Of a stretch of DNA of 64,000 nucleotides, positions 50,741 to 60,300 are shown in pieces. Position numbers and translations under genes: made by a program. How positions within the stretch are numbered: the stretch's first letter is position 1; each line of letters starts with the position of its first letter. This stretch comes from JACDAN01 sp963801855 (GTDB taxonomy: Bacteria > Actinomycetota > Thermoleophilia > Gaiellales > Gaiellaceae): the NCBI GenBank assembly GCA_963801855.1, contig CAWDGK010000005.1, positions 372,001-436,000 on the forward strand, in the 5' to 3' direction. Under the pieces are notes generated by a model. It was not told where the DNA came from. It searched no databases and saw only the letters and a program-made list of their open reading frames with translations.

Positions 50741-50922
50741 CTAGTCGAGCGCGAGGTAGATGAAGGCGATCACCCAGACGCCCGCGAAGAGCAGGAGGAA
50801 GAGCCCGAAGAGGGCCCAGCCGAAGACCGCGTTCTTGCGCGCCACCTCTCGCTCCGGATCGACCGGCTCTCTTGGTGCGGGGACCGCGCTCGAGGGGGAG
50901 GCTCTTCGAGTTGCTCCGTCAC
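50741..50922 (-). CDS. Small single-helix protein of the oxidase operon, frameshifted
   Basis: The GTG at 50922 overlaps the ctaB stop (GTGA). The first frame reads MTEQLEEPPP; a second frame carries SSAVPAPREPVDPEREVARK and one membrane helix (AVFGWALFGLFLLLFAGVWV), ending IYLALD at the TAG at 50741. The switch falls in a run of five C (50894-50898 on the plus strand as G). One more C gives a continuous 60-residue protein. This is a homopolymer error pattern. As the last gene after ctaB it may be a small oxidase subunit or assembly helper; that role is inferred from position only. Confidence 0.65.
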
Positions 50923-52097
50923 AGGACCACCATCGGGTCGATCGCCATCGCGACGAAGAGCAGGGCGAGGTACGCCAGCGAGTAGTGGAAGAGGGAAGCG
51001 GCGCGGGGTTGCGTCGTCGAGCGGAAGAGCTTCACGGCCAGGTGGAGGAAGAAGCCGCCGAGAATCGCTGCGGCCGCGAGATAGAGGGCTCCGAAGGTCC
51101 CTGTCAGAACAGGCAGGAGCGTGAGAGCGACCAGAACGATCGTGTAGAGCAGCACCTGCCTCGCGGTCTCGCGGTCGCCCCGCACGACGGGGAGCATCGG
51201 CACCTTCGCCGCCGCGTAGTCACGCTTGATCAGCAAGGCGAGCGCCCAGAAGTGGGGCGGCGTCCAGAGGAAGACGATCAGGAAGAGGTAAAGCGCCGGC
51301 AGGGCCAGGTTGCCCGTCGCGGCTGCGTAGCCGACGAGTGGGGGGACTGCTCCTGCTGCACCGCCGATGACGATGTTCTGAGGCGTCGAGCGCTTGAGCA
51401 GCCGGGTGTAGACGAGGACGTAGAAGAGGTTCCCGACGAGTGCCAGCGACGCCGTCAGGACGTTGACGGCGGACCCGAGCAGGACGAACGAGAGCGCCGA
51501 GAGGGCAAGGCCGAACTCGAGCGCAAGCTCGGGGCTGACCCGGCCCGAGGCAACGGGTCGCTTGGACGTCCGCTTCATCGAGCGGTCGAGATCGCGGTCC
51601 AGCATGTGGTTGAGCGCGCTCGCGCCGCCGCAGGCAAGGCCGAGCCCGAGGACGGTCACGCCGAGGAGGCCCAGGTCTGGAACGCCTTCAGCCCCGACGA
51701 ACATGCCCGCCGCCCCGGTCACGAGCAGCAGGGACATGATCCTCGGCTTGACGAGCGTCACGTAGTCGCGCCAGGCCACCTGCGCCGGCCGCTCGCCGCG
51801 GAAGAGGAGGGCAGTCGCCACCGCCGTAGCCGCGGCGGCCAGCGCTGCAAGGACGACGTGCAGGGCCGGCGTCCACCAGGTGGCGACGGCGGCCAGGAAG
51901 AGGACGAGCGACGCGGAAGCGGCGAGAAAGGCCTGCCGGTGAGCGAGCCAGGAGCCGACGACCAGCGCGATCAGCAGCGGTAGCGCGACAAGCACGAGCG
52001 CACGGTGCGCGATTCCGAGGTCGCCGCTGACGACGACGAGGCCGACGGCCGCCGTCGCACCAATCCCACAGAGTCGGAACCAGGGTCCCGCTCTCAT
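50919..52097 (-). CDS. ctaB: Protoheme IX farnesyltransferase with extra N-terminal membrane region
   Basis: 392 residues. The UbiA-type prenyltransferase part (about 108-392) has NHMLDRDLDRSMKRTSKRP with the metal-binding aspartates and makes haem O for the oxidase. The first 105 residues form three or four additional helices that are not part of usual 300-residue CtaB proteins; they might be the remains of a CtaA-like half or a distinct module. ATG at 52097 overlaps the ctaD stop (ATGA), so it is part of the oxidase operon. Confidence 0.92.
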   Translation of the reverse strand: MRAGPWFRLCGIGATAAVGLVVVSGDLGIAHRALVLVALPLLIALVVGSWLAHRQAFLAASASLVLFLAAVATWWTPALHVVLAALAAAATAVATALLFRGERPAQVAWRDYVTLVKPRIMSLLLVTGAAGMFVGAEGVPDLGLLGVTVLGLGLACGGASALNHMLDRDLDRSMKRTSKRPVASGRVSPELALEFGLALSALSFVLLGSAVNVLTASLALVGNLFYVLVYTRLLKRSTPQNIVIGGAAGAVPPLVGYAAATGNLALPALYLFLIVFLWTPPHFWALALLIKRDYAAAKVPMLPVVRGDRETARQVLLYTIVLVALTLLPVLTGTFGALYLAAAAILGGFFLHLAVKLFRSTTQPRAASLFHYSLAYLALLFVAMAIDPMVVL

Positions 52098-53726
52098 CGC
52101 CTTTCTCCGATCCTGCGCCGCAGGTCGCGAAGAGGCCGGGCGCTCGTCACGTACGGAACCTTGTCGAAGTTATGGGGCGGAGGGGGCGAGGTCGTGTACC
52201 ACTCGAGCGTGTCCGCGAGCCAGGGGTCGTTCGGCGCGCGAGGAGAGCGCTTCCTCGACCAGATCACGTTGATGACGAAGACGAGGATCCCGAGACCCAT
52301 GACGTACGAGCCGATCGTCGAGACGAGGTTGTACTCGGCCAGGAGATCGGAGTCCCGGTAGGTGTAGACGCGCCGCGGCATCCCGAGCATCCCCATCAGG
52401 TGCTGCGGGAAGAACGTCAGGTTGAAGCCGACGAACACGAGCCAGAAGTGCCACTTGCCGAGCCGCTCGTTCAGCATCCGGCCGAACATCTTCGGCCACC
52501 AGTAGTAAAGCGCCGCGAAAACCCCGAAGATCGAGCCCCCGAAGAGGACGTAGTGCAGGTGGGCAACGACGTAGTACGAGTCGTGCACCTGCCAGTCGAA
52601 CGGGAACACGGCCACGAAGATCCCCGAGAGGCCGCCGATCGTGAAGACGGCGATGAAGCCGAGCGCCCACAGCATCGCCGTGTCGAAGATCAGGTTCCCG
52701 CGCCAGGTCGTTGCGATCCAGTTGAAGATCTTGACCCCCGTGGGGACGGCGATCGTGAGCGAGGCGATCATGAACCAGATCTGGAGGCCGAGCGGCATCC
52801 CCACGGTGAACATGTGGTGGCCCCAGACGAGCAGCGAGTAGAACCCGATCGCGACCGTCGAGAACGCGATCGCCTTGTAGCCGAAGATCGGCTTCCGCGA
52901 GAAGACGGGGATGACCTCGGAGATGATCCCCATCGCCGGGAGGATCATCACGTAGACCTCGGGGTGGCCGAAGAACCAGAAGACGTGCTGATAGAGGACG
53001 GCGTTTCCTCCCTCGTCGGGCAGGAAGAAGCTCGTGATGTCGGCCCGGTCGAGCAGGAGCATCGTCAGGCCGGCGGTGAGGGCGGGGAGTACGACGCACC
53101 AGCAGCGCGGCATAGATCTCGATCGACCAGACGAAGAGAGGCAGCCGCATCCACGTCATCCCCCGGGTGCGCATGTTGTGGATCGTGGCCAGGATGTTGA
53201 TCGCACCGGCGAGCGAGGAGATCGAGAGGATGTGGAGCCCGACGATCCAGAGGTCTTGGCCGTTGCCCGCGACCTCGGCGGAGAACGGCGGGTAGCCGGT
53301 CCAGCCCGATTGCGCGGCTCCACCGGCGGAGAAGAAGCTCCCGAGGAGCACGACCCCGCCGAAGAGGAAGAGCCAGTACGACATGGCGTTCAGGCGCGGG
53401 AAGGCCATGTCGGCGGCGCCGATCATGAGCGGCACGAGGAAGTTCGCGAACCCTGCGAAGATCGGAACGACGACGAGGAAGATCATCGTCGTGCCGTGCA
53501 TCGTGAACAGCTGGTTGTAGGAATCGCGGGTGACGAAGTCCATGTCCGGCTGGGCGAGCTGGGTCCGGATCAGCAGCGCCATGAGCCCGCCCGCGAGGAA
53601 GAACACGAGGCTCGTGACGATGTAGAGGATCCCGATCCGCTTGTGGTCGACGGTCGCGACCCAGCTCGCGACCTTCCCCTGTGTCCACGGGACCGGATAG
53701 AGCGGTGTCTCGGCGCGGGTCGCCAC
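52094..53726 (-). CDS. ctaD: Cytochrome c oxidase subunit I, frameshifted
   Basis: Haem-copper oxidase core subunit with twelve helices. The N-terminal frame has TMHGTTMIFLV (haem a histidine). The C-terminal frame has FFGHPEVYVMILPAMG (CuB histidine and the cross-linked tyrosine), GHHMFTVG (two CuB histidines) and HDSYYVVAHLHYVL (haem a3 and a). The frames join near 53097, where one extra C interrupts IYAALLVVVLPALTAG; removing it gives 543 residues. GTG start at 53726, sharing one base with the coxB stop. A break in such an essential enzyme by one base is probably an error. A-type proton-pumping oxidase. Confidence 0.93.
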
Positions 53727-54655
53727 TAGCTCTCTTCGCCTTCCGGGAAGCGCTCTTTCAGGTGGTCGGTCAACGCTTTCATCTGGAACTCTTCCCACTC
53801 CTCGCCGATGGCCGGCATCTCCCCGCGTCCGTTGCGGACGACTTCGGCGACCGAGTCGGCGTCCGCGACGCTCGCGCTCGTGAGCGGGGGTCCGATCAGC
53901 CCCTCACCCTCGGGGCCGTGGCACTTGGAGCAGGCTCCGACGAAGGTCTGCTCGCCGAGATCGGACGAACCGGCCTCCTGGGCCTCCGACTGCTCGTCGA
54001 GCCACGAGTCGAACTCGTCGGCCGGAACGACCTCGACGGAGGCGAGCATCGCGGCGTGCTGGATCCCGCAGAACTCGGCGCACTGGCCCTCGAAGGTCCC
54101 GGTGCGCTTCGCGCGGAACGCGGTCTCGACGGTCTCGCCCGGGATCGCGTCGAACTTGCCTCCGATCCCAGGCACCCAGTAGCTGTGGTTCACGTCGCTG
54201 TCCGGGGCGGTGATCTCGAGCACGACGAGGCGATCCTGCGGCGCGACGAGCTTGTCGATCGCGACGACGCCGTTCGGGTACCGGTACTGCCAGTAGAACT
54301 GCCGCCCCTCGACGCGAACCTTGAGGTCGCCGGCCTTCGCCTCGTCCTCCAGCGTGATCCCCGGGAGCTTGTAGAACGTGAAGGCGGTCACGATCACGAG
54401 GATTGCGACCGGCACGAGCGTCCAGCCGATCTCGAGGCGCGTCGAGCCGTGGATCTGCGGGCCTTCCACCGTGCGGTCCCGGCCGCGGCTCCTGTAGCGG
54501 ACGATGAAGAGCACGAGGGGGACGGCGACGGCGAGGAGCACCACCGCCGCCCAGAACGTGACGAACCAGTAGAGGTCCGCGATGCGCTCGGCGTTCGGCG
54601 ACTCGGGCGCGACGGGGGTCAGGCCCGTGGCGGCGAACAAGGCAGCAGCGAGCAC
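53726..54655 (-). CDS. ctaC: Cytochrome c oxidase subunit II with fused cytochrome c (caa3 type)
   Basis: 309 residues. N-terminal signal or helix (MLAAALFAATGL), a helix at about 28-50 and another at about 76-94, then the CuA cupredoxin domain with the ligands in CAEFCGIQHAAM (near 195-206). A C-terminal cytochrome c domain follows with the haem motif CSKCHG (near 235) and an axial methionine candidate in GRGEMPAIG. The fused cytochrome makes this a caa3-type subunit that takes electrons directly from complex III or small donors. GTG start at 54655. First gene of the operon coxB, ctaD, ctaB, small protein. Confidence 0.95.
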   Translation of the reverse strand: MLAAALFAATGLTPVAPESPNAERIADLYWFVTFWAAVVLLAVAVPLVLFIVRYRSRGRDRTVEGPQIHGSTRLEIGWTLVPVAILVIVTAFTFYKLPGITLEDEAKAGDLKVRVEGRQFYWQYRYPNGVVAIDKLVAPQDRLVVLEITAPDSDVNHSYWVPGIGGKFDAIPGETVETAFRAKRTGTFEGQCAEFCGIQHAAMLASVEVVPADEFDSWLDEQSEAQEAGSSDLGEQTFVGACSKCHGPEGEGLIGPPLTSASVADADSVAEVVRNGRGEMPAIGEEWEEFQMKALTDHLKERFPEGEES

Positions 54656-54669
54656 GGCTGCGCCATTCT

Positions 54670-54990
54670 ATGGGCGTGTCTGGCGCGGAAGCCACATCGA
54701 GCGGCATGTCGCAAGCAGGCTCGAGGGTCGAGCTGCCGGACGACGTGCCCGAGTCCTTCGAGATCTTCGTCAACGGGGTTCGTCAGGAGCCGGGGCGCGA
54801 TTACCGCGTCCAGGGGCGCGCGCTGATCTTCACGCGCTCGCTCGCGCAGGAGGGGAAGCTCGGCCCGCTCCGGTGGGCGAGCATGTTCCTCGGCGTCGCC
54901 GGCACCTACCGGAAGCACGACACCGTGGACGTCGTCTACGAGCGAGACGGACGGCGGGTCGTGGCGACCGGCCTACGGCCCGAGCCGTAG
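54670..54990 (+). CDS. Hypothetical protein (106 aa)
   Basis: 106 residues, soluble, with the core VELPDDVPESFEIFVNGVRQ followed by a short beta-rich segment (DYRVQGRALIFTRSLAQEGK) and WASMFLGVAGTYRKHDTVDV. I do not recognise a named family. It starts ATG at 54670, 14 bases from the divergent coxB start, and its 3' end overlaps the Kelch gene by 18 bases. A second ATG at 54706 (MSQAGSRVEL) is also possible. The regular hydrophobic pattern and codon use favour a real gene. Confidence 0.7.
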   Translation: MGVSGAEATSSGMSQAGSRVELPDDVPESFEIFVNGVRQEPGRDYRVQGRALIFTRSLAQEGKLGPLRWASMFLGVAGTYRKHDTVDVVYERDGRRVVATGLRPEP

Positions 54991-55914
54991 AGACTCGTTC
55001 GCGCCGCTCACGGTGAGGCCGGGCTTCGGGCCTCCGGCGAGCGCATAGACGCGCCCCCGCCACCCGACGAGCCCGAGCCCGTGGCGCGATCGTCCGCATG
55101 CTCGGAAGCTGCTCTCCAGCGTCGCGTGCCCGGTGAGTAGGCGTAGACGGTCGGGATCGTCCCGGTCGGCTCCTCGCCGCCTGCCGAGACCAGGCGTCCG
55201 GCGACGGCGGCTGCCGCCGTCCCGCCGCGCTTGCCGGGCACGCGGGCGATCGCGCGCCAGCGGCCGCGGCGCGGATCGAACGCCTCGACGACGTCGAGGT
55301 TGGAGTCGAGACCGGCCGTACGGCCGGCGACGGCGTAGACCAGGCCGCCCAGGGCCGCAGCGCCGAGATGCTCCCGCGGTCTCGGGCCGCGGATCGTCGC
55401 CCAGCGCGCGGTCTGGAGGTCGAACGTGAAGGCGTCACGAGCGAGGCGCCCGGGTGCCTCGACGCCCCCGACGACGTAGAGCTTGCCGCCCAGGATTGCC
55501 GCGCCCGCGGCTGCGCGCGGCGCAGGCATCGGCGGGAGTGGCGTCCAGCGGCCCTGCCGGAAGACGAAGCCCGTGCCGAGCGCGACCGAGCCGGGCCCGT
55601 ACCCGCCGACGACGTAGACGCGGCCGGCAGCGCCGGCCGCCATCGCATGGTCGACGGTGCACCGGAAGGTCCGGAAGGCGACGCCAGCGGTTCCGGGCAG
55701 GCGAGTAGGCGTCGGCGCGGCCGGTGTTCCGTCCATTGGCGAGGAACCCGCCGACGACGGCGATCTCGGCTCCGAGCGGCGCTGCCGCGACCTCCGTCCT
55801 CGGCACGGGAACAGGGCGTGCGGGCCGCCAAGCCGGTTGTGCCGCAGACCCCACACCCCCCGCGACCAAAACGGCGATGGCGGCGGCCATCAAAACCAGC
55901 CTCACGGCCCGCAC
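54973..55914 (-). CDS. Secreted Kelch-repeat protein, several frameshifts
   Basis: A signal peptide (MRAVRLVLMAAAIAVLVAGG) and about five Kelch blades read from three frames: GAEIAVVGGF, GRVYVVGGYG, GKLYVVGGVE, GLVYAVAGRT and, in the last frame, GRVYALAGG ending ESLRLGP at the TAG at 54973. Frame breaks occur near 55658 (one extra C in CCGGTGCACC) and twice near 55085-55115. Joined, the protein is about 313 residues, forming a beta-propeller outside the cell. The first break is mended by a single base, so I regard it as indel error rather than a decayed gene. Binding partner unknown. Confidence 0.75.
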
Positions 55915-56144
55915 TCTAGTCGGGGCCGCACCCCCGACTCCCTTGACCGGGCCGGGTCGTCCGGGCCCACGGCGCCACGCCGCACCTGGCCTCCCGGACC
56001 CGGACGACCTACCCCGGCCAATTAGGTGGATGCCGCTCCCCGACCGGACTTGCGCTCTTGTGACAACTTTGTGCGACCGGGCGCTCCCGCGGGCTCGGAA
56101 AAGGGGTTCCCGCGGAGGGATGATCGCGCTACGCTGGGCGGCCG
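55915..56144. other. Intergenic gap with an inverted repeat
   Basis: No gene seen. GTCGTCCGGG near 55957-55966 faces CCCGGACCCGGACGAC near 55994-56009, which can form a GC-rich hairpin about 50 bases across. The gap separates divergent genes (Kelch, minus; PAS, plus), so promoters are expected, but I find no clear -35/-10 pair. Confidence 0.4.
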
Positions 56145-56498
56145 GTGCCTGCCGAGCGCATTGACCTCGTTCAGGCGAGCCTCCTCGGTGAGGCGCTCGA
56201 CCGCGGGCCGCTTCTGGTGTTCGTCGCCGACGAGTCGATGCGCTATCTGGCGGTCAACCAACTCGCCTGCGAGACATTGGGCTACACGCGAGAGGAGTTG
56301 CTGGGGCTACAGGTCTCCGACATCGCGGTCGCGCCCGAGGCTCCCGACCTCTACGAGCAGATGCTTCGTAACGCGAATCAACGTGGACGCACGGCGCTTC
56401 GCCGCAAAGACGGCTCGGTCGTCCAGTTCAACTACTGGGCTCGCGAGACCACCACGGCAGGCATGACCTTCTGGGTCTCCGCCGGCTACGTGGAGTAG
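56145..56498 (+). CDS. Single PAS-domain protein
   Basis: 117 residues, one PAS domain: VFVADESMRYLAVNQLACET, GYTREELLGLQVSDI and a final strand WVSAGYVE. No output domain, so it must act on another protein or store a ligand. GTG start at 56145. It ends 3 bases before the convergent TenA-like gene. No chromophore cysteine of the LOV type is seen. Confidence 0.85.
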   Translation: MPAERIDLVQASLLGEALDRGPLLVFVADESMRYLAVNQLACETLGYTREELLGLQVSDIAVAPEAPDLYEQMLRNANQRGRTALRRKDGSVVQFNYWARETTTAGMTFWVSAGYVE

Positions 56499-56501
56499 CC
56501 G

Positions 56502-57108
56502 TTAGCGAAGCGCCTCGACGCTGTCGAGCAGCGCCCAGTTCCCCTCGAGCGCGCGCTCGGCGGCGGCTGCGATCCGGTCTGCGTCCTCCGGGCGGGCATG
56601 GCGCTCCAGCAGCTCGCTTCGACTCCGCCGCATGCTCGTGATCCCGTTCGGCGTGGAGCGTGAAGTACGCCGTTCCCGGGCTGTCCGGAGCAAAGCCATA
56701 GTGCTCGACGAGACCGTCCATCTTCGTCCGCGCGACGTCCGGCTGCCCGGCTTCGACGGCATAGAGGATCCCGAGCGCCTCGAGCGGGTCGGCGGCCGAA
56801 GTCCACGCGTTCACGCACGTCACCGTGCCCGTCGAGACGGGCCGGGCCCGGCGTGGATGTCGACGGCCGCGGCGAAGTCGTCCCAGAGGTCGATGTGCGC
56901 GCTCTCCTCGTCGGCATGCTCCGAGCCCGCCAGCGGTGCGGCCGCGCTCGGCGGCATCGGCCAGCGCCACGACGGCGTGTCGGTACTCGCCCGCGTACGC
57001 AGTCAGCTCGTCGCGGCTGAGCTCGCCGCACTCCCACCGGCGGTAGAACGGATGCTCGAGGACGTTCCAGCGGCCGCGGATCTCGTCGAGGCGGGCGATG
57101 AGGCTCAT
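56502..57108 (-). CDS. TenA/PqqC-like (haem-oxygenase fold) protein, frameshifted
   Basis: Pieces from different frames make one helical protein. The start is MSLIARLDEIRGRWNVLEHP with FYRRWECGELSRDELTAYAG, the middle ADPLEALGILYAVEAGQPDV and HYGFAPDSPGTAYFTLHAE, and the end LLERHARPEDADRIAAAAER. The opening HPFYRRW and the YxxHxxxDxEH-like TLHAERDHEH fit the TenA/CADD iron-containing redox group of the haem-oxygenase-like superfamily. Breaks lie near 56945, 56845 and 56630. Total length about 200 residues. Substrate unknown. The cluster of breaks falls in the indel-rich part of the window. Confidence 0.65.
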
Positions 57109-57205
57109 GGCGATCCTTCCGTCGAGGGGTGACACGATGCTAGCTCGCCGTGCGCATGCGCGCCTAGTACCGCGGCCGCCATCGGAGTACGCTCCAAGAG
57201 GGGCT

Positions 57206-57325
57206 GGAATCTGCGAGGTCCAGAACGCGCAGCACGTCGGCGGGATCACGACGCAGCCGGCCGAGTACGAGCGCCGTGTGGTGGAATTCTTCGGCGCTGC
57301 GCTTCGGCCGATCCCACAGCGATGA
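57206..57325 (+). pseudogene. Remnant of an alpha/beta-hydrolase C-terminus
   Basis: In one frame this stretch reads GICEVQNAQHVGGITTQPAE and then YERRVVEFFGAAL before a stop at 57325. It aligns with the end of the neighbouring hydrolase: LWEVPDGEHTAAIEEQPQEY then ERRVIDFFDRILL. Nothing of the rest of such a gene is present upstream. It looks like the tail of a tandem copy that was otherwise lost. Confidence 0.65.
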
Positions 57326-58577
57326 CGTCGTCGGGCGCCGCGAGCTCGGCCTGTTCGGCGCAGGCATCGGGCTCGCGGCGCTCCACGTGCTTGACGACGC
57401 CTTCGTCGGCAAGCAGCCCGGGACGACCGCCGGCGACCATGTGTTCACGGCTCTCGTCCTCCTCGGCATCCTCGCCGGCGCCCTCGTCGTCTATCCGCAG
57501 GTCCGCGCCGGTGCCCGTGCCGCGCTCGCCATCCTGTTCGGGCTCCTCATCCTCATCGCGGGTGGTCTGCACGTCGCGCACGCGCTCATCGACGAAGCGG
57601 AGCTGAGCGACTTCACCGGCATGCTCGCTACAGCGGCGGGCGCGATCCTGATCGGCCTCGGTCTGGTCGTTGCATGGAGGGCCCCTTCCCATCCGAGACG
57701 GCTTCGGCGGTGGCTTCGCCGCGGCCTGGTCGTTGCCGGCGCGGTCGTCATCGGCTTCTACGCGGTCTTTCCGATCGGCGCGGCGATGTTCGTCACCCAC
57801 GCTCCGCGGGAGCCCATCGACGGCACGTTCTCGGTTCCGCACGAGGAAGTCAGCTTCAGGACGAGCGACGGTTTGACGCTTCGCGGTTGGTACACGCCCT
57901 CACGGAACGGTGCGGCCATCGTGCTAGTCCATGGCGCCGGCGGTAGCCGTCTCGGACCCAGGAGGCATGCGGAGCTGCTCGCACGACGTGGCTACGGCGT
58001 CTTGCTCTACGACGCCAGAGGCCGAGGCGAGAGCGACGGCGATCCACTCGGATTCGATTGGACCTGGCAGCCCGACGTCGATGCAGCGATCGAGTTTCTG
58101 AAGGCCCGGCCCGACGTCAGAGAAGGGCGCGTGGGAGGTGTGGGCCTCTCATCCGGCGCCGAGGCCCTGATCGAGACTGCCGCCCGCCGGCGCGATCTCC
58201 GGGCCGTCGTGGCCGAGGGCGCGGGCGTGAGGGCATACGGCGATCCTCTCGACACCTCAGGAGCCGAGAAGTGGGTCACGCTCCCGTACGCCACGATGAT
58301 GTTCGCTGCCGCCCAGGTGCTGTCCGGCGAGTCGGAGGTTCGCTCGGTCGGCGATTTCGTGGGAGAGGGCGCGCCGGGGCGGGTGTTGCTGATCGCGGCA
58401 GGCGCTGTCGCGGCCGAGCAGGAGCTGAACGCGCTCTGGGCACGCCGCGCCGCGGGTCGCGTGGAGCTGTGGGAGGTGCCGGACGGGGAGCACACCGCGG
58501 CGATCGAGGAGCAGCCGCAGGAGTACGAGCGCCGCGTTATCGACTTCTTCGACCGGATTCTGCTTGAACGTCCTTGA
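57276..58577 (+). CDS. Alpha/beta hydrolase with N-terminal membrane helices
   Basis: An N-terminal block of about four hydrophobic helices (to residue about 165) is followed by an alpha/beta-hydrolase domain: oxyanion LVHGAGGSRLG, YDARGRGESDG, nucleophile elbow GVGLSSGAEAL (serine in GLSSG), and the final histidine in PDGEHTAA. The open frame starts at the GTG at 57276 inside the upstream remnant, which is doubtful. The ATG at 57322 gives MT and, with one missing base restored, VVGRRELGLFGAGIG, for 418 residues; I think that is the true start. Membrane-anchored esterase or peptidase-like hydrolase, substrate unknown. Confidence 0.85.
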   Translation: MWWNSSALRFGRSHSDDVVGRRELGLFGAGIGLAALHVLDDAFVGKQPGTTAGDHVFTALVLLGILAGALVVYPQVRAGARAALAILFGLLILIAGGLHVAHALIDEAELSDFTGMLATAAGAILIGLGLVVAWRAPSHPRRLRRWLRRGLVVAGAVVIGFYAVFPIGAAMFVTHAPREPIDGTFSVPHEEVSFRTSDGLTLRGWYTPSRNGAAIVLVHGAGGSRLGPRRHAELLARRGYGVLLYDARGRGESDGDPLGFDWTWQPDVDAAIEFLKARPDVREGRVGGVGLSSGAEALIETAARRRDLRAVVAEGAGVRAYGDPLDTSGAEKWVTLPYATMMFAAAQVLSGESEVRSVGDFVGEGAPGRVLLIAAGAVAAEQELNALWARRAAGRVELWEVPDGEHTAAIEEQPQEYERRVIDFFDRILLERP

Positions 58578-59091
58578 GAGCCGCAGACGCTTCGGCCGTC
58601 CAGGCGAGCAGCGCCTCGGCGTAGAGCACGCCCCAGCGACGCGTGAGGGCCTGAAACTCGGAGCCGCCGGCGCCGGCCGCTTCGAGCTCCTCCAGCTCGA
58701 CCAGGAGTTGCTCGGCGTCCTCTCGGCGCTCGCCGAGCTGCCGCTGAAGCGCCTCCGGATCGGCGCCCTCCCCGAGGTAGAGCTTCAGCAGGATCAGGTT
58801 TCGGCCCTGGCCGGCATCGAGAGGCGCCTCCTCGACCCACTCGCGCACCGCATCCCGTCCCTCGTCGGTGATCGCATAGATCGTCTTGTCGGGCCGCGCG
58901 CTCTGGACGACCTTCTCCTGCGTCGCGAAGCCGGCCTCCACGAGCTTGGGAAGCGTCGCGTAGATCTGCGTCTTCGCGGGGGCCCAGAAATAGCCGACGC
59001 TTCGATCGGCGTCCTTCCGGAGGTCGTAGCCGGACATCGGCTCCTTGCGGAGCAGCCCGAGGAGCGCCGCCTCGGTGGTCGTGAGGCTCAT
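58537..59091 (-). CDS. PadR-family transcriptional regulator
   Basis: 184 residues: a winged-helix domain (1-85; TEAALLGLLRKEPMSGYDLRK, IYATLPKLVEAGF, YAITDEGR) and a C-terminal dimerisation helix region typical of PadR-s1 proteins. ATG at 59091 overlaps the stop of the protease gene upstream (ATGA), so regulator and protease are cotranscribed. The inverted repeat at 60284-60317 over the protease start is a natural candidate for its operator. The effector is unknown. Confidence 0.9.
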   Translation of the reverse strand: MSLTTTEAALLGLLRKEPMSGYDLRKDADRSVGYFWAPAKTQIYATLPKLVEAGFATQEKVVQSARPDKTIYAITDEGRDAVREWVEEAPLDAGQGRNLILLKLYLGEGADPEALQRQLGERREDAEQLLVELEELEAAGAGGSEFQALTRRWGVLYAEALLAWTAEASAALKDVQAESGRRSR

Positions 59092-60300
59092 TCGAGCGCC
59101 GCGGCGAGGACAGGGTCGCGCCCCGCGAACCAGTCGGCGGCCGTCATCTCGACCGGGACCTGCGGCATCGTCGCGAGGCGCGTGTCGCTCGGGTCGCCGA
59201 CGTACTCGATCGCCGTGCCCGACTCGATGCCGAGCGAAGGGAGCGGGATCGGCGAGCGGTCGCCCCACTGGCTCGGCGCACCGCCGGTCGGCTCGCCGAA
59301 GAAGCGGGCGCGCGTCATGCCGGTCGACGTCGGCCGCGAAGTTCCCGGCCGCCGAGAACGTCCGCCGCCCGATCAGGACGGCGAGCCGCTCGGGCCGGTT
59401 GATGCGACGGTTGCGGAGCGCCTGGACGAGCCCGTAGTACGTCGTGTTGTTGCCTCCCCCGTTCATTCGTAGCTCGACGACGATCTTCCGCACGCGCTTC
59501 CGCTTCGCCAGGCGCACCAGCCGCTCCGGGACGCGCCCCGGCTGCGTGACGTGGTTGTACGAGACGTAGAGAGCCCGGCCGCGGTCGATGACCGAGATCC
59601 CGTACTCCACGTGACTGAGGCGGATGAAGAGCGGCGCCTTTCGGCTTCCCTGCCACCAGCTGTCGAGAAGGGTCGAGGCGTACTCGGCGTTGGAGATCCG
59701 GTCGAGCACGACCCGACGGCGGGTGCCGTCGCGAAGCTCGAGCTCCCAGGTCGGGGCCGACCCGACTCCTACCCCTTCGAGCACCTCGGCGGTGACGAGG
59801 AAGTAGGGAAGATGGTCGAGCAGGCTCCACTCGTTGTCGCGTGGAACGAGTGGGCGTACGCGCGCCTCCACGTCGGCCGCCGGGAGCCCGCCGACGGAGA
59901 CGATCCTCGCACCGACGAGGCTCGGATCCTGCGCGCGGATCACGTGCAGGCCCTCGGGGAAGCGCCAGAGCCGGATCGGGTACGCGTGGAGGCCGCTGTA
60001 GTTCGGCCTGGAGGAACGGGAACACGCCGCTGTGGCCGTCGCGCTCGCCGAGCATGTGCATGAGCCGCATCACGCCGACGATCTGCTCGCTGCGGGTCAG
60101 GGTCGGGCGCGCGGGTGGCGAGATCCTCCGCCGCGCCGCGGAACTCGGCGCGCGAGACCGCGTGGTACGGGTTCGGATGCCGCTGCTCGATCTCCTCGAC
60201 GAGGTTGCGGATGTCCGAGGCCGCGCTCGAGCCTGCACCGGATGCGCCAGGTGCGACGGCGAGCAAGCGCGATGATGGCGAACATAGTCCGGAGTGTCAT
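59088..60300 (-). CDS. Exported S41-type protease-like protein, several frameshifts
   Basis: Joined from several frames. MTLRTMFAIIAL plus LAVAPGASGAG is the signal peptide, then DIRNLVEEIEQRHPNPYHAV, LTRSEQIVGVMRLMHMLGER, a PDZ-like part (VGARIVSVGGLPAADVEARV), then the S41 core VELRMNGGGNNTTYYGLVQA with the nucleophile serine in RTFSAAGNFAAD and RARFFGEPTGGAPSQWGD. Breaks near 60263, 60110, 60015 and 59330 interrupt about 400 residues. Each can be bridged by a short indel, matching the error pattern of this part of the window. Probably a periplasmic or surface peptidase. Regulated with padR. Confidence 0.75.
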
